Shown here: one piece after another, positions 19,956 through 28,722 of the stretch
How the letters are laid out: each line of letters starts with the position of its first letter
Position numbering within the stretch: the first letter of the stretch is position 1
Assembly: GCA_903912525.1 (NCBI GenBank)
Contig: CAIWHK010000025.1
Coordinates: 1-64,000 of the forward strand
Origin: an uncultured bacterium
Lineage (GTDB): Bacteria; Krumholzibacteriota; Krumholzibacteriia; LZORAL124-64-63
Direction of reading: 5' to 3'
Length of the DNA: 64,000 bases
Notes under the pieces: model-generated
What the model was told of the DNA's origin: nothing
The model's input: only the letters and a program-made list of their open reading frames with translations
Database searches by the model: none
Program-made: the position numbers and the translations under genes

Positions 19956-20971
19956 GGCGCGAATCCGCGTCCCGTCATCCAGCGGATAGCCAGGCGCGCC
20001 GCCTCGACCGGCAGCACCAGCCAGGACGACGGATCGGCCTTCAGAAAGACGGCCACTTCGGGCCCCGGCCAGTGCATGCGCCGCCGGGCACGATGGAGTA
20101 GATGGTAAGCCAACGAACGCCGGTTGTGCGCGATCCGGGCCCGGACCGCCGCATGCTGGGCCGAGGTCAGCCGATGCGCGCGCCGCACGCCAGCGCCAAA
20201 CATGGTCGAGCCGACAAGCACACGCAGGGCGGCGTCGGAATTCGGCTCCACACCGCGGTACACATTGACACCCTCGCCGTATTGGGTGCCCACCACGGGG
20301 GAGAACACGATGCGCGAGGACGAGGCCGCGACATCGAACCAGTACATGAGGTCCTCGTACGCGTAGCGGAACTCGCGCCGGAAACGCAGGTACCCGAACG
20401 TAGCGCGGCGAAACACAACCGTCGAGGTCTCGACGGGGCTGGCGTCGAGGATGGCGTCACCCAGGTCGCCCGTGTAGTGGTACATGTCCGGCTGGCCGGG
20501 CACCGGGTTATGCTCTTCCAGATGCAGGTGCGCGCGCACCTCGAAGCCGCCCAGGACGCTGCCGATGTCGCGGTAGTTCGAGAAGTAGAAATCGTACCCG
20601 GACTCGAGCGCCGCCACGGCACGGGACAAGTGGTCGGGCAGCCATTCGTCGTCCGAATCGAGGTACGCCACATAGTCGATGTCGTCGCCCAGGGCCTCGA
20701 GCGCCCGGTTGCGCGCGGCACCCGGGCCCGCATTCGTCTGACGAATCACTGTCACGCGCGCAACCTGCGCCGGCGACAGCGCCGCGATCTCGCTCTCGGC
20801 CGTCACAGGCGAGGCGTCATCGACCACCAGCACGACCGGCGCCGGCAGGAAGTCCTGCGCAAAGACGGACGCCAGCGCCCGCGGCAGGATGCCCGCCGTT
20901 CGCTGATAGAACGGAATGATGACGACGACCCGGGGTCGCTGCGCCGTTGTTGCGTCGGTCACGCCGGGCAT
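19952..20971 (-). CDS. Family 2 glycosyltransferase
   Basis: GT-A fold glycosyltransferase, 339 residues, acting on nucleotide sugars in the cytosol or at the inner membrane. The N-terminus VVVIIPFYQRTAGILPRAL, the nucleotide-binding VVDDASP near residue 50 and the DxD-type metal site LDSDDEW near residue 105 define the family. The C-terminal 100 residues are variable and probably set acceptor choice. The frame is open 52 codons further upstream, but the longer N-terminus is arginine-rich and unlike the family; ATG at 20971 is preferred. It overlaps the following unknown gene by four bases, and is divergent from another GT2 gene 154 bases away, suggesting a small glycan locus. Confidence 0.9.
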   Translation of the reverse strand: MPGVTDATTAQRPRVVVIIPFYQRTAGILPRALASVFAQDFLPAPVVLVVDDASPVTAESEIAALSPAQVARVTVIRQTNAGPGAARNRALEALGDDIDYVAYLDSDDEWLPDHLSRAVAALESGYDFYFSNYRDIGSVLGGFEVRAHLHLEEHNPVPGQPDMYHYTGDLGDAILDASPVETSTVVFRRATFGYLRFRREFRYAYEDLMYWFDVAASSSRIVFSPVVGTQYGEGVNVYRGVEPNSDAALRVLVGSTMFGAGVRRAHRLTSAQHAAVRARIAHNRRSLAYHLLHRARRRMHWPGPEVAVFLKADPSSWLVLPVEAARLAIRWMTGRGFAP

Positions 20972-21125
20972 GCGCCAGGGCCTTCCGGTCCGAGGATGAC
21001 GTCGATGGGCCAACCCGCGGCCGCGAAGTGGCGGCTGGGGGTTCAGTTGCCGGGTCGAGCGGCCGACAGTATATTCGCGCCTTCGGCGCTCGACAACCAC
21101 GCGACCGCCCCGTGAAGGGAAACCC

Positions 21126-22043
21126 ATGGCCGCGCAGGCCCCACCGATGTCGGCCGAAAAGCCCCCCCGCCTGAGCCTTGGTCTTCCCGTCTACAACGGT
21201 GAGCGATTCCTGGCCGCCTGCCTGGAATCGATCCTCGGGCAGACCTGGGGCGATTTCGAGGTCATCGCCTGCGACAACGCCTCGACCGACGGGACGGCCG
21301 CCATGCTGGCGGCATACGCTGACCGCGACAGCCGCATCCGCATCCACCGGGCCGGGGAGAACCGCGGCGCCGCCGCCAACTTCAACTGGACCTTCGAGTT
21401 GGCCCGCGGCGAGTTGTTCAAGTGGTGCGCCGCCGACGATGTGCTGCAGCCGACGTTCCTGGCGAAATGCGTTGCTGCGCTGGACAGCCAGCCGGACGCG
21501 GTGCTCGCCTGGAGCGGCGCGCTGGACATCGATGATGACGGCCGGGTGCTCCGCGAAATCTACGACAACCGCCACCCGATGCGCTTCGACGCGGCCACCC
21601 CCGCCGCCCGCTTCCACGAGCTGGTCTGCTGGGACCACTCGTGCATCGCGGTCTTCGGCGTGGTGCGGACGCCCGCGATGCGACGCACCTCGCTGATCGG
21701 TCCGTATGTCGGCTCGGACCGCACCTTTCTGGCCGAGCTCGGCCTGCAGGGCCGCCTCGTCCGCATCGGGGACGACCTTCTGCTGCACCGCGAGCACGCC
21801 GGCCGCTCGGTGAACGAGATCGCCGACCTGCGCCGACGCACCGTCTGGTTCGACAGCAAGGCGCGCGGCCCGGCCTTCCCGCACTGGCGACTGCTGCGCG
21901 AGTATGTGCGCGCGGTGAACGCCAGCGGGCTGCCGCCTGCCGAGCGAAGCCGCTGCCTGATGGGCGTGGCGCGGTGGGTGAAGTGGAGGGCTTGGCGCCA
22001 GCTGCTGGGGGACGTGTCGTACAACGTCCGTTCGAAGTCCTGA
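21126..22043 (+). CDS. Family 2 glycosyltransferase
   Basis: 305-residue GT-A glycosyltransferase. N-terminal LSLGLPVYNGERFLAACLES is followed by IACDNASTDGT (nucleotide-binding Asp) and KWCAADD (metal-binding DxD-like site) near residue 100. No transmembrane helix is evident. It is divergently placed relative to the glycosyltransferase ending at 19952, and the two share little sequence beyond family motifs. Donor and acceptor are not deducible. The next gene is the copper operon leader, 223 bases away and separated by an AT-rich promoter region. Confidence 0.9.
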   Translation: MAAQAPPMSAEKPPRLSLGLPVYNGERFLAACLESILGQTWGDFEVIACDNASTDGTAAMLAAYADRDSRIRIHRAGENRGAAANFNWTFELARGELFKWCAADDVLQPTFLAKCVAALDSQPDAVLAWSGALDIDDDGRVLREIYDNRHPMRFDAATPAARFHELVCWDHSCIAVFGVVRTPAMRRTSLIGPYVGSDRTFLAELGLQGRLVRIGDDLLLHREHAGRSVNEIADLRRRTVWFDSKARGPAFPHWRLLREYVRAVNASGLPPAERSRCLMGVARWVKWRAWRQLLGDVSYNVRSKS

Positions 22044-22201
22044 CGACCCGCCGCGAGTGCGGACGGGCGCCGGGAGCCGGGACCCGATTGGCGAATAGAC
22101 CACACGGCGCCGCGATCCATCTGGAGAATAGTCCACAGTCTCGCGGCGGACATAGCGTCAGTTTATCCATAAGTTATTGTACTGCAACAGATTATATCCA
22201 A

Positions 22202-22217
22202 TGGCATGGGAAGTGCT
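22202..22217 (+). promoter_or_regulatory. Candidate sigma-54 promoter of the metal efflux operon
   Basis: TGGCATGGGAAGTGCT matches the -24/-12 pattern with GG (22203-22204), ten bases, then GC (22215-22216). It lies 50 bases upstream of the first operon gene in a strikingly AT-rich stretch (about 22160-22200). Two similar GAATAG-CCACA motifs lie upstream at about 22092 and 22121 and could be activator sites. One base of the -12 box differs from consensus, so this is a candidate only. Confidence 0.4.
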
Positions 22218-22266
22218 GGATTCAGGGGTCTGGAACTGCCCCCGATCCCAGTCCCCGGGAGCCATC

Positions 22267-22836
22267 GTGGATACCAACCTGATTCGCCGGATCCGTCGCA
22301 CCTGCGCCATCCCTGTATTGTCCGTGGTGGCGTTCGCGCTGGCCGCCGGGGCTTCCGGCGCCGCAATGCCGGTCGCCCCGCTGCACGGCGGCGCGGTCTC
22401 CGAGAGCAACGGCCACGTCTTCGAGAGCCTGCTCGCGGCCGACGGCCTGCACGTCTGGCTGTTCACCGACGAGAGCGCACCGGCGATGGCCGGCTCGGCC
22501 GCCGGCACGGCGTCGCTGAAACTGCCCGACGGCAAGGTGCGCGAGGTGACGCTGGCCCGGCGTGACGCGCCCGTCGCCGGACAGGGCGTCTTCTTCTGCC
22601 CGATGCACGCGGAAGTCGTGCGCACGGCCCCCGGCCAGTGCGAGCCGTGCGGCGGCATGAAGCTCTTCCACCAGGACGAGCTCTTCGGCGCCAGCGACCT
22701 CAAGGGCCTCGACCTGGCGGTGGTGGCCGCACAGGTGCGCGTGACGGGTCTTAAGGGCAAGCAGAAGGAAGCGTCTTTTTCACCGGCCTTCCCCCAGCCC
22801 GACGGGAAGGCCGCGCCGCACGCCCAGGGCCAGTAG
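22267..22836 (+). CDS. Exported heavy-metal-binding-domain protein
   Basis: 189-residue exported protein. A signal peptide (about 1-33) is followed by a short beta-rich domain and a treble-clef-like metal-binding motif: FFCPMHAEV then QCEPCGGMKL (Cys111, His114, Cys125, Cys128, Met131). This CPMHP...CxxCGM motif is the small domain found at the N-terminus of CusB-type adaptors and in periplasmic copper chaperones. GTG at 22267 is chosen because GGGAG lies five bases upstream and the signal peptide begins there; the upstream frame to 22177 adds nothing recognisable. First gene of the operon with CusC-, CusB- and CusA-like genes, it probably captures Cu(I)/Ag(I) for the pump. Confidence 0.78.
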   Translation: MDTNLIRRIRRTCAIPVLSVVAFALAAGASGAAMPVAPLHGGAVSESNGHVFESLLAADGLHVWLFTDESAPAMAGSAAGTASLKLPDGKVREVTLARRDAPVAGQGVFFCPMHAEVVRTAPGQCEPCGGMKLFHQDELFGASDLKGLDLAVVAAQVRVTGLKGKQKEASFSPAFPQPDGKAAPHAQGQ

Positions 22837-22901
22837 GCGACGCCACAAAGGCGCGCAGCGGCGGGTCGGCGACGACGGTCACCGACCCACTGGCCGCGCC
22901 G

Positions 22902-24137
22902 TTGCCGACGCTGGCGGGTGACGTTGCCGCCGCCTCCACGCCGGAAGCGGCCGGCGCCGCGCTCGACACGCTCGTCGCCCTCGCGCTGCGGCAGTCCCCG
23001 TCGCTTGCCGCGCAGGCGGCCGGCGTCGAGGCCGCTCGGCAGGAGATCAGCGTCGCCGGCGCGCTGCCGGACCCGATGGTCGGCCTCAGTGCGGTCGGCG
23101 AGGACTACCCCGGCGCCGGCATCGGCACCGACCCGATGGCCATGACCTCGCTCGAAGTGACCCAGACCCTTCCCTGGCCCGGAAAGCGCGCCCGACGCGA
23201 GGCCGCCGCCGCGGCGCGCGTGCCTGAGCTGGCCGCCGCGCGCGAGGAAGCCCGCCGCATGCTGGCCGCCGATGTGCGCGAAGCCTATGCGGACCTGCAT
23301 GCCAGCGAAGCCGCGTCGCGCGCCCTTGCCGAGGCGCTGGCGTTCCTCGACATCCTGGAGCCGCAGGCGCAGGCCCGCTATGAGACGGGAGCCGGGGAAC
23401 TGGCGCCGTGGCTCGCCGTGCGCCGCGAACAGGCGACGCTGGCCTCGGACCTCGACCGCGAACACGCTGCCGCGCTGGAAGCCCGGGCGCGACTGGGCGC
23501 CGCGCTGGCCGACACGACCATGGCCGCCACCGTCGACGCGACGACGCTGCCGCCGCGCCATGATCCATCCATGAGCGGGGAGGCCGGGGAGTTCGCGACG
23601 ATCACGATGGCCGACGCCGCCGCGCGGGCAGCCGGCCTGATGCGCGCCGCCGCCGACGTCGAGGGCCGTCCCGACCTGGTGCTGGGCGCGGAGTACGGCT
23701 GGCGCGATGCGATGGCCCCCATGGTCACCGCCCGCGTGGGCCTGGAAGTGCCGCTGTGGAAGGGCCGCAAGCAGGACGCGATGGCGCGCGCCGCCGCCCA
23801 CGGCGAACACGGCGCGCTGGCGACCGCCCGCGCGGCACGGCTGCAGGCCGACGCCGAGGCCCGCACGTTGCGCGCCCGGCGCGATGCCGCCGACCGCGCG
23901 GCGACGCGGCTTCGCGAACGCATCCTCCCCCTGCTGGACCTGGCGGTCGAGAGTGCCCGCGCGGGCTACCTCGCCGGCCGTTCCGGCGCCGACGAACTGG
24001 TGATGGCGCTGCGCGAGCGCGCCACCATGCGCGCCGAACTCGCGCGCGAGGATTCCATGGGCTACGCCGCCGACGCGCGCCTGCGGGCATTGGCCGGGCG
24101 CGACGCGGTGGCCGGTGACGGAAAGGACGCGCGATGA
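22902..24137 (+). CDS. TolC/CusC-like outer-membrane efflux channel
   Basis: 411 residues as read from the TTG at 22902. The body is a typical outer-membrane efflux protein: long alpha-helical coiled coils (ARREAAAAARVPELAAAREE, RALAEALAFLDILEPQAQARYETG) and a QTLPWPGKR-type strand near residue 90, arranged as two repeats. No signal peptide is visible and no convincing ribosome-binding site precedes the TTG. The same frame is open back to 22755 without any ATG, GTG or TTG, and its codons look coding from about 22850. The true N-terminus may start at a CTG (22890) or be displaced by a frameshift. The stop overlaps the CusB-like start by four bases, so the operon structure is intact. Confidence 0.8.
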   Translation: MPTLAGDVAAASTPEAAGAALDTLVALALRQSPSLAAQAAGVEAARQEISVAGALPDPMVGLSAVGEDYPGAGIGTDPMAMTSLEVTQTLPWPGKRARREAAAAARVPELAAAREEARRMLAADVREAYADLHASEAASRALAEALAFLDILEPQAQARYETGAGELAPWLAVRREQATLASDLDREHAAALEARARLGAALADTTMAATVDATTLPPRHDPSMSGEAGEFATITMADAAARAAGLMRAAADVEGRPDLVLGAEYGWRDAMAPMVTARVGLEVPLWKGRKQDAMARAAAHGEHGALATARAARLQADAEARTLRARRDAADRAATRLRERILPLLDLAVESARAGYLAGRSGADELVMALRERATMRAELAREDSMGYAADARLRALAGRDAVAGDGKDAR

Positions 24138-25465
24138 GGCGATGGACGAACGGACGCCGGGCCACCGTGCTGGCCGGATTGTCGCTGCTGGCCGCTTTCG
24201 CGCTGGCCGGCTGCCAGGGCGGCGGCCACGGCGCCGCGACGGCGGACAAGCCGGCGGCCACCGCGGCCGCGCGCTGGCTGTGCCCGATGCACCCCACCTA
24301 CACCTCCGACCACCAGGGCTCGTGCCCCATCTGCGGCATGGACCTGGTCGAGGCCTCGACGTTCGCCTCCGCGCAGGACGGGGCCGCGGGCGGCGTACCG
24401 GGCCTGGCCGCGCTGGAACTGGACGACCATGCGGTGCAGCTGGCCGGCGTCCGCACGCAGGCCGCCGCCATCATGCCGTTCACCCGCAGCATCCGCGCCG
24501 TGGGCATCGTCAACGTCGACCAGGGGAAGCTGCACAGCGTGCAATCGCGCGTCGGCGGCTGGATCGAGACGCTGGCCGTCGATGCCGTCGGCGCGCGCGT
24601 CAGCCGCGGCGCCCCGCTGTTGACCGTCTATTCCCCCGAGCTGGTCGCCACGCAGGAGGAACTGCTGCGCGCCCGCGCGCTGGCCGCCGCCACGACCGAC
24701 CCCGGCGCGCGCGAGGGCGCCCAGGCCCTGGCCGACGCCGCCCGTCGGCGCCTGAAGCTGCAGGGCGTGGGCGAGGAATTCATCGCGAAGCTGGAACAGT
24801 CCGGAAAGGTCGCGCGTGCCGTACCGCTGGCCTCGCCGGCCGGCGGCGTCGTCATGAGCCGCGTCGCGCGCGTCGGCCTGGCTGTGGAACCGGGCCTCGA
24901 ACTGATGGAAATCGCCGACCTGTCGGCCGTCTGGCTGGACGCGCGTTTCTACGAATACGAGGCGCGCCACGTGCGCGTCGGGCAGCCGGTCACCGTGCGC
25001 CTGCCGAACGATCCCGGCGCGTCGCTGGCCGGGACCATCGACTACGTCTATCCCACGCTGGACGAAGCGACGCGCACGCTGTCGGCGCGCGTGGTGCTGG
25101 CCAACGATTTCGGCCAGTTGCGCCCGGGCATGTACGCCGACGTGCTGCTCGATGTCGACCTGGGCCAGGCGCTGGTCATCCCCGACGACGCCATCCTGGA
25201 CACCGGCCGCCGCCAGGTCGTCTTCGTCGCCCTCGGCGGCGGCCGCTTCACGCCGCGCGAAGTCACCATCGGTGAGCGCAGCGACGGCCGCGCGCAAGTG
25301 TTGTCGGGCCTCGAGGCGGGCGAGCAGGTCGTCGTGAAGGCGGCGTTCCTGCTGGACAGCGAGTCGCGCATCCGTTCGGCGCTGCTGCCGCCCCCGGGCG
25401 AACCGGCGACCGGCGGTCATGACGCGGCCGGCAACGCCGCCGCCGATGCAGGTCAGCCGAAATGA
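24134..25465 (+). CDS. CusB-like RND periplasmic adaptor lipoprotein with N-terminal metal-binding domain
   Basis: 443-residue membrane-fusion protein linking the inner-membrane RND pump to the outer-membrane channel. A lipoprotein signal has lipobox LAGC (Cys27). A heavy-metal-binding domain follows (LCPMHPTY, CPICGMDL; Cys50, His53, Cys64, Cys67). Then come the HlyD-type barrel-sandwich (about 140-300, VQSRVGGWIETLAVDAVG and RAVPLASPAGGVV) and beta-barrel domains. The CPMHP domain is diagnostic of Cu/Ag or multi-metal adaptors rather than drug pumps. The gene overlaps both neighbours by four bases, implying tight co-translation with channel and pump. Confidence 0.93.
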   Translation: MRRWTNGRRATVLAGLSLLAAFALAGCQGGGHGAATADKPAATAAARWLCPMHPTYTSDHQGSCPICGMDLVEASTFASAQDGAAGGVPGLAALELDDHAVQLAGVRTQAAAIMPFTRSIRAVGIVNVDQGKLHSVQSRVGGWIETLAVDAVGARVSRGAPLLTVYSPELVATQEELLRARALAAATTDPGAREGAQALADAARRRLKLQGVGEEFIAKLEQSGKVARAVPLASPAGGVVMSRVARVGLAVEPGLELMEIADLSAVWLDARFYEYEARHVRVGQPVTVRLPNDPGASLAGTIDYVYPTLDEATRTLSARVVLANDFGQLRPGMYADVLLDVDLGQALVIPDDAILDTGRRQVVFVALGGGRFTPREVTIGERSDGRAQVLSGLEAGEQVVVKAAFLLDSESRIRSALLPPPGEPATGGHDAAGNAAADAGQPK

Positions 25466-28400
25466 TCAGCCGCCTGATCGCCTTCTCCGCGCGCAACCGC
25501 CTGCTGGTGCTGACCCTGACGGCGCTGGCCTGCGCCTACGCGGCGCAGTCGCTGCGGTCCATCCGGCTGGACGCGCTGCCCGACCTCTCGGACACGCAGG
25601 TCATCGTCTACTCGAAGTGGGATCGCTCGCCGGACCTGGTCGAGGACCAGGTCACCTACCCCATCGTCAGCGGGCTGCTCGGCACGCCCGGCGTCAAGGC
25701 GATCCGCGGCTACTCCGACTTCGGGTACTCGTTCGTCTACGTCGTGTTCAACGACGGCACCGACCTGTACTGGGCGCGCTCGCGCGTGCTCGAATACCTC
25801 AACGCGCTGCAGGGCCGCCTGCCCGAGGGCGTCACGCCTTCGCTGGGCCCGGACGCCACCGGCGTCGGCTGGGTGTTCCAGTACGCGCTGGTCGACCCCG
25901 AGCACAGGCACGACCCGGACGAACTGCGCTCGTACCAGGACTGGACGCTGCGCTACGCGCTGCAGTCGGTCGAGGGCGTCAGCGAGGTGGCCACCGTGGG
26001 CGGCTACGCGCGCCAGTACCAGGTGACGGTGGACCCCGTGCGCCTGGCCGCCCTGCAGGTGCCGCTGATGGACGTCGTGGCGGCCGTGCGCGGCGCCAAC
26101 AGCGAGGCCGGCGGCCGCCTGCTCGAGTTCAGCGGCGCCGAGTACATGATCCGCGCCCGCGGCTACGCGCGCACGGTCGACGACTTCGGCCGGACCGTCG
26201 TCATGGCGATGCCGGGCGGCGTGCCGATCCTGCTGCGCGACGTCGCCACCATCGGCCTGGGCCCCGAGATGCGGCGCGGCGTCTCGGACCTGGACGGAAA
26301 GGGTGACGTCGTCGGCGGCATCGTCGTCATGCGCCAGGGCGAGAACGCCCTGAACGTGATCAACCGCGTGAAGCAGCGACTGCACGAACTGGAACCGGGC
26401 CTGCCCGAGGGCGTGAAGGTGGTCACCACCTACGACCGCGGTGACCTGATCACCCGCGCCATCAACACGCTGACGCACGAACTGGTCGTGCAGATGATCA
26501 TCGTCTCGCTGGTCATCCTGCTCTTCCTGTGGCACCTGCCCTCGGCCATCGTGCCCATCATCACGATCCCCGTCTCGGTGCTGCTGGCCTTCATCCCGCT
26601 GCAACTGGCCGGGGTGACGATCAACATCATGTCGCTGGCTGGCATCGCGATCTCGATCGGCGTGCTCGTCGACGGCGCCATCGTCGAGGTGGAAAACGCC
26701 TACAATCGCATCCATCTCTGGCAAGTCGGCGGCTGCAAGGAGGACTTCCACGAGGTGCGCCTGAAGGCGCTGCAGGAAGTGGGCCCGGCGGTCTTCTTCT
26801 CGCTGCTGGTGATCGCCGTCGCCTTCATCCCGGTGTTCACGCTGGTCGACCAGGAAGGCCGCCTGTTCAAGCCGCTGGCCTACTCGAAGAACCTGGTGAT
26901 GGCGCTGGCCGCGGTGCTGGCCGTGACGCTGGACCCGGCGATGCGGATGATGTTCGCGCGCATTCAGCCCTACCAGTTCAAGCCGCGCTTCCTGGCGCGG
27001 CTGGCCACCACGACGCTGATCGGCACCTACCACGCCGAGGAGAAGCACCCCATCAGCCGCGCCATCTTCCGCATCTACGACCCGGCCTGCCGGTTCGTGC
27101 TGCGGCGGCCGCGCACGGTCATCGCTGTCGCCCTGCTCATGGTTGTGGCGACGGTGCCGGCCTACCTGCGCCTGGGCACGGAGTTCATGCCGCCGCTGAA
27201 CGAGGGCTCGATCCTCTACATGCCCACCACGCTGCCTGGCATCTCGACGGCGCAGGCGCTCGAACTGCTGCAGACGCAGGACCGCGTGCTGGCGGCCTTC
27301 CCCGAGGTGCAGAGCGTGTTCGGCAAGGCCGGCCGCGCCGAGACGTCGACCGACCCGGCGCCGCTGTCGATGATGGAGACCACCATCATCCTCAAGCCGC
27401 AGGACCAGTGGCGGCCGAAAGAGCGCTGGTACAGCGGCCGGTTGCCCGACTTCATGCTGCCCCTGGTCCGGCCGATCTGGCCCGACCACATCTCGTGGGA
27501 TGAACTGGTCGACGAGATGGATCGGGCGCTGCGCATCCCCGGGGTGACCAACGCCTGGACGATGCCGATCAAGGCGCGCATCGACATGCTGACCACGGGC
27601 GTGCGGACACCGGTCGGCGTCAAGGTGTTCGGGCCGGACCTGGCCGAACTGGAGCGGATCGGCACGCAGTTGGAGGCCCTGCTGCCGCAGGTCGAGGGCA
27701 CCCGAAGCGTGTTTGCCGAACGGGCCGGCGGCGGGTTCTTCGTCGACATCGAGCCCCGCCGCGACGAACTGGCGCGCCTGGGCCTGACGGTCGCCGACAT
27801 GCAGGACGTCGTGATGACGGCCATCGGCGGGGAGAACGTCACGACCGTCGTGGACGGGCGGGCCCGCTACGGCGTCAATGTGCGCTACCCGCGCGAGCTG
27901 CGCGAGGACCTGGCCACCCTCGGCCGCGTGCTCGTCGATACGCCGTCGGGCGCCACGGTGCCGCTGGCCCAGGTGGCCGACCTGTCGATCAGTTCGGGCC
28001 CGGCGATGCTGCGCGACGAGAACGGGTTCCTGGCCAGCTACGTGTACGTGGACGTGACCGGACGCGACATCGGCGGCTACGTGAAGGAGGCGCGACAGCT
28101 GGTGCGCGACTCGGTGCCGCTGCCGCCCGGCTACACGCTGCAGTGGAGCGGCCAGTACGAGAACATGATGCGCGTCGAGAGGCGCCTGAAGGTGGTCGTG
28201 CCGGCCACGCTGGTGCTGATCTTCATCCTGCTCCTGGCCAACACGCGGTCGGCCTTCAAGTCGCTGGTCATCCTGCTGTCGGTGCCGTTCTCGGCGATCG
28301 GCGCGGTCTGGCTGCTGCACATCCTGGACTACAACATCTCGATTGCGGTGTGGGTGGGCATGATCGCCCTGCTGGGGCTGGACGCCGAGACAGCCGTGTT

Positions 28401-28722
28401 CATGCTGCTGTTCCTGGACCTGTCCTGCGACGCGGCCAGGCGGGAAGGCAAGCTGACCACGCCGGCCGAACTGGACGAGGCCATCGTGCACGGCGCAGTC
28501 AAGCGGGCGCGGCCGAAGCTCATGACCGTGACGGCTTCGTTCCTCGGCCTCGTGCCGATCATGTGGGCCACGTCGGCGGGCGCCGACGTGATGAAGCACA
28601 TCGCGGCGCCGATGATCGGAGGCCTCGCGACGTCGTTCCTGCTGGAGCTGCTGGTCTACCCGGCGATCTACAAGCTGTGGCAGGGGCGGAAGCTGCCCGG
28701 GCGAGCGCGGGCGGTCAGTTGA
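25462..28722 (+). CDS. cusA: CusA-like heavy-metal RND efflux pump
   Basis: Inner-membrane proton-driven RND pump of 1086 residues with the usual 12 transmembrane helices and two large periplasmic loops. Metal specificity is indicated by methionines equivalent to the E. coli CusA relay triad: Met587 (LYMPTTLPGIS), Met637 (PAPLSMMETT) and Met709 (RIDMLTTGV); these bind Cu(I)/Ag(I). The charged segment VDGAIVEVENA in TM4 is typical of the proton pathway. Between Met637 and Met709 about 22 extra residues are present relative to the E. coli protein. Last gene of the operon; its stop overlaps the convergent TPR gene by eight bases. I assign Cu/Ag over Zn/Co (CzcA) from the methionines. Confidence 0.93.
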   Translation: MISRLIAFSARNRLLVLTLTALACAYAAQSLRSIRLDALPDLSDTQVIVYSKWDRSPDLVEDQVTYPIVSGLLGTPGVKAIRGYSDFGYSFVYVVFNDGTDLYWARSRVLEYLNALQGRLPEGVTPSLGPDATGVGWVFQYALVDPEHRHDPDELRSYQDWTLRYALQSVEGVSEVATVGGYARQYQVTVDPVRLAALQVPLMDVVAAVRGANSEAGGRLLEFSGAEYMIRARGYARTVDDFGRTVVMAMPGGVPILLRDVATIGLGPEMRRGVSDLDGKGDVVGGIVVMRQGENALNVINRVKQRLHELEPGLPEGVKVVTTYDRGDLITRAINTLTHELVVQMIIVSLVILLFLWHLPSAIVPIITIPVSVLLAFIPLQLAGVTINIMSLAGIAISIGVLVDGAIVEVENAYNRIHLWQVGGCKEDFHEVRLKALQEVGPAVFFSLLVIAVAFIPVFTLVDQEGRLFKPLAYSKNLVMALAAVLAVTLDPAMRMMFARIQPYQFKPRFLARLATTTLIGTYHAEEKHPISRAIFRIYDPACRFVLRRPRTVIAVALLMVVATVPAYLRLGTEFMPPLNEGSILYMPTTLPGISTAQALELLQTQDRVLAAFPEVQSVFGKAGRAETSTDPAPLSMMETTIILKPQDQWRPKERWYSGRLPDFMLPLVRPIWPDHISWDELVDEMDRALRIPGVTNAWTMPIKARIDMLTTGVRTPVGVKVFGPDLAELERIGTQLEALLPQVEGTRSVFAERAGGGFFVDIEPRRDELARLGLTVADMQDVVMTAIGGENVTTVVDGRARYGVNVRYPRELREDLATLGRVLVDTPSGATVPLAQVADLSISSGPAMLRDENGFLASYVYVDVTGRDIGGYVKEARQLVRDSVPLPPGYTLQWSGQYENMMRVERRLKVVVPATLVLIFILLLANTRSAFKSLVILLSVPFSAIGAVWLLHILDYNISIAVWVGMIALLGLDAETAVFMLLFLDLSCDAARREGKLTTPAELDEAIVHGAVKRARPKLMTVTASFLGLVPIMWATSAGADVMKHIAAPMIGGLATSFLLELLVYPAIYKLWQGRKLPGRARAVS

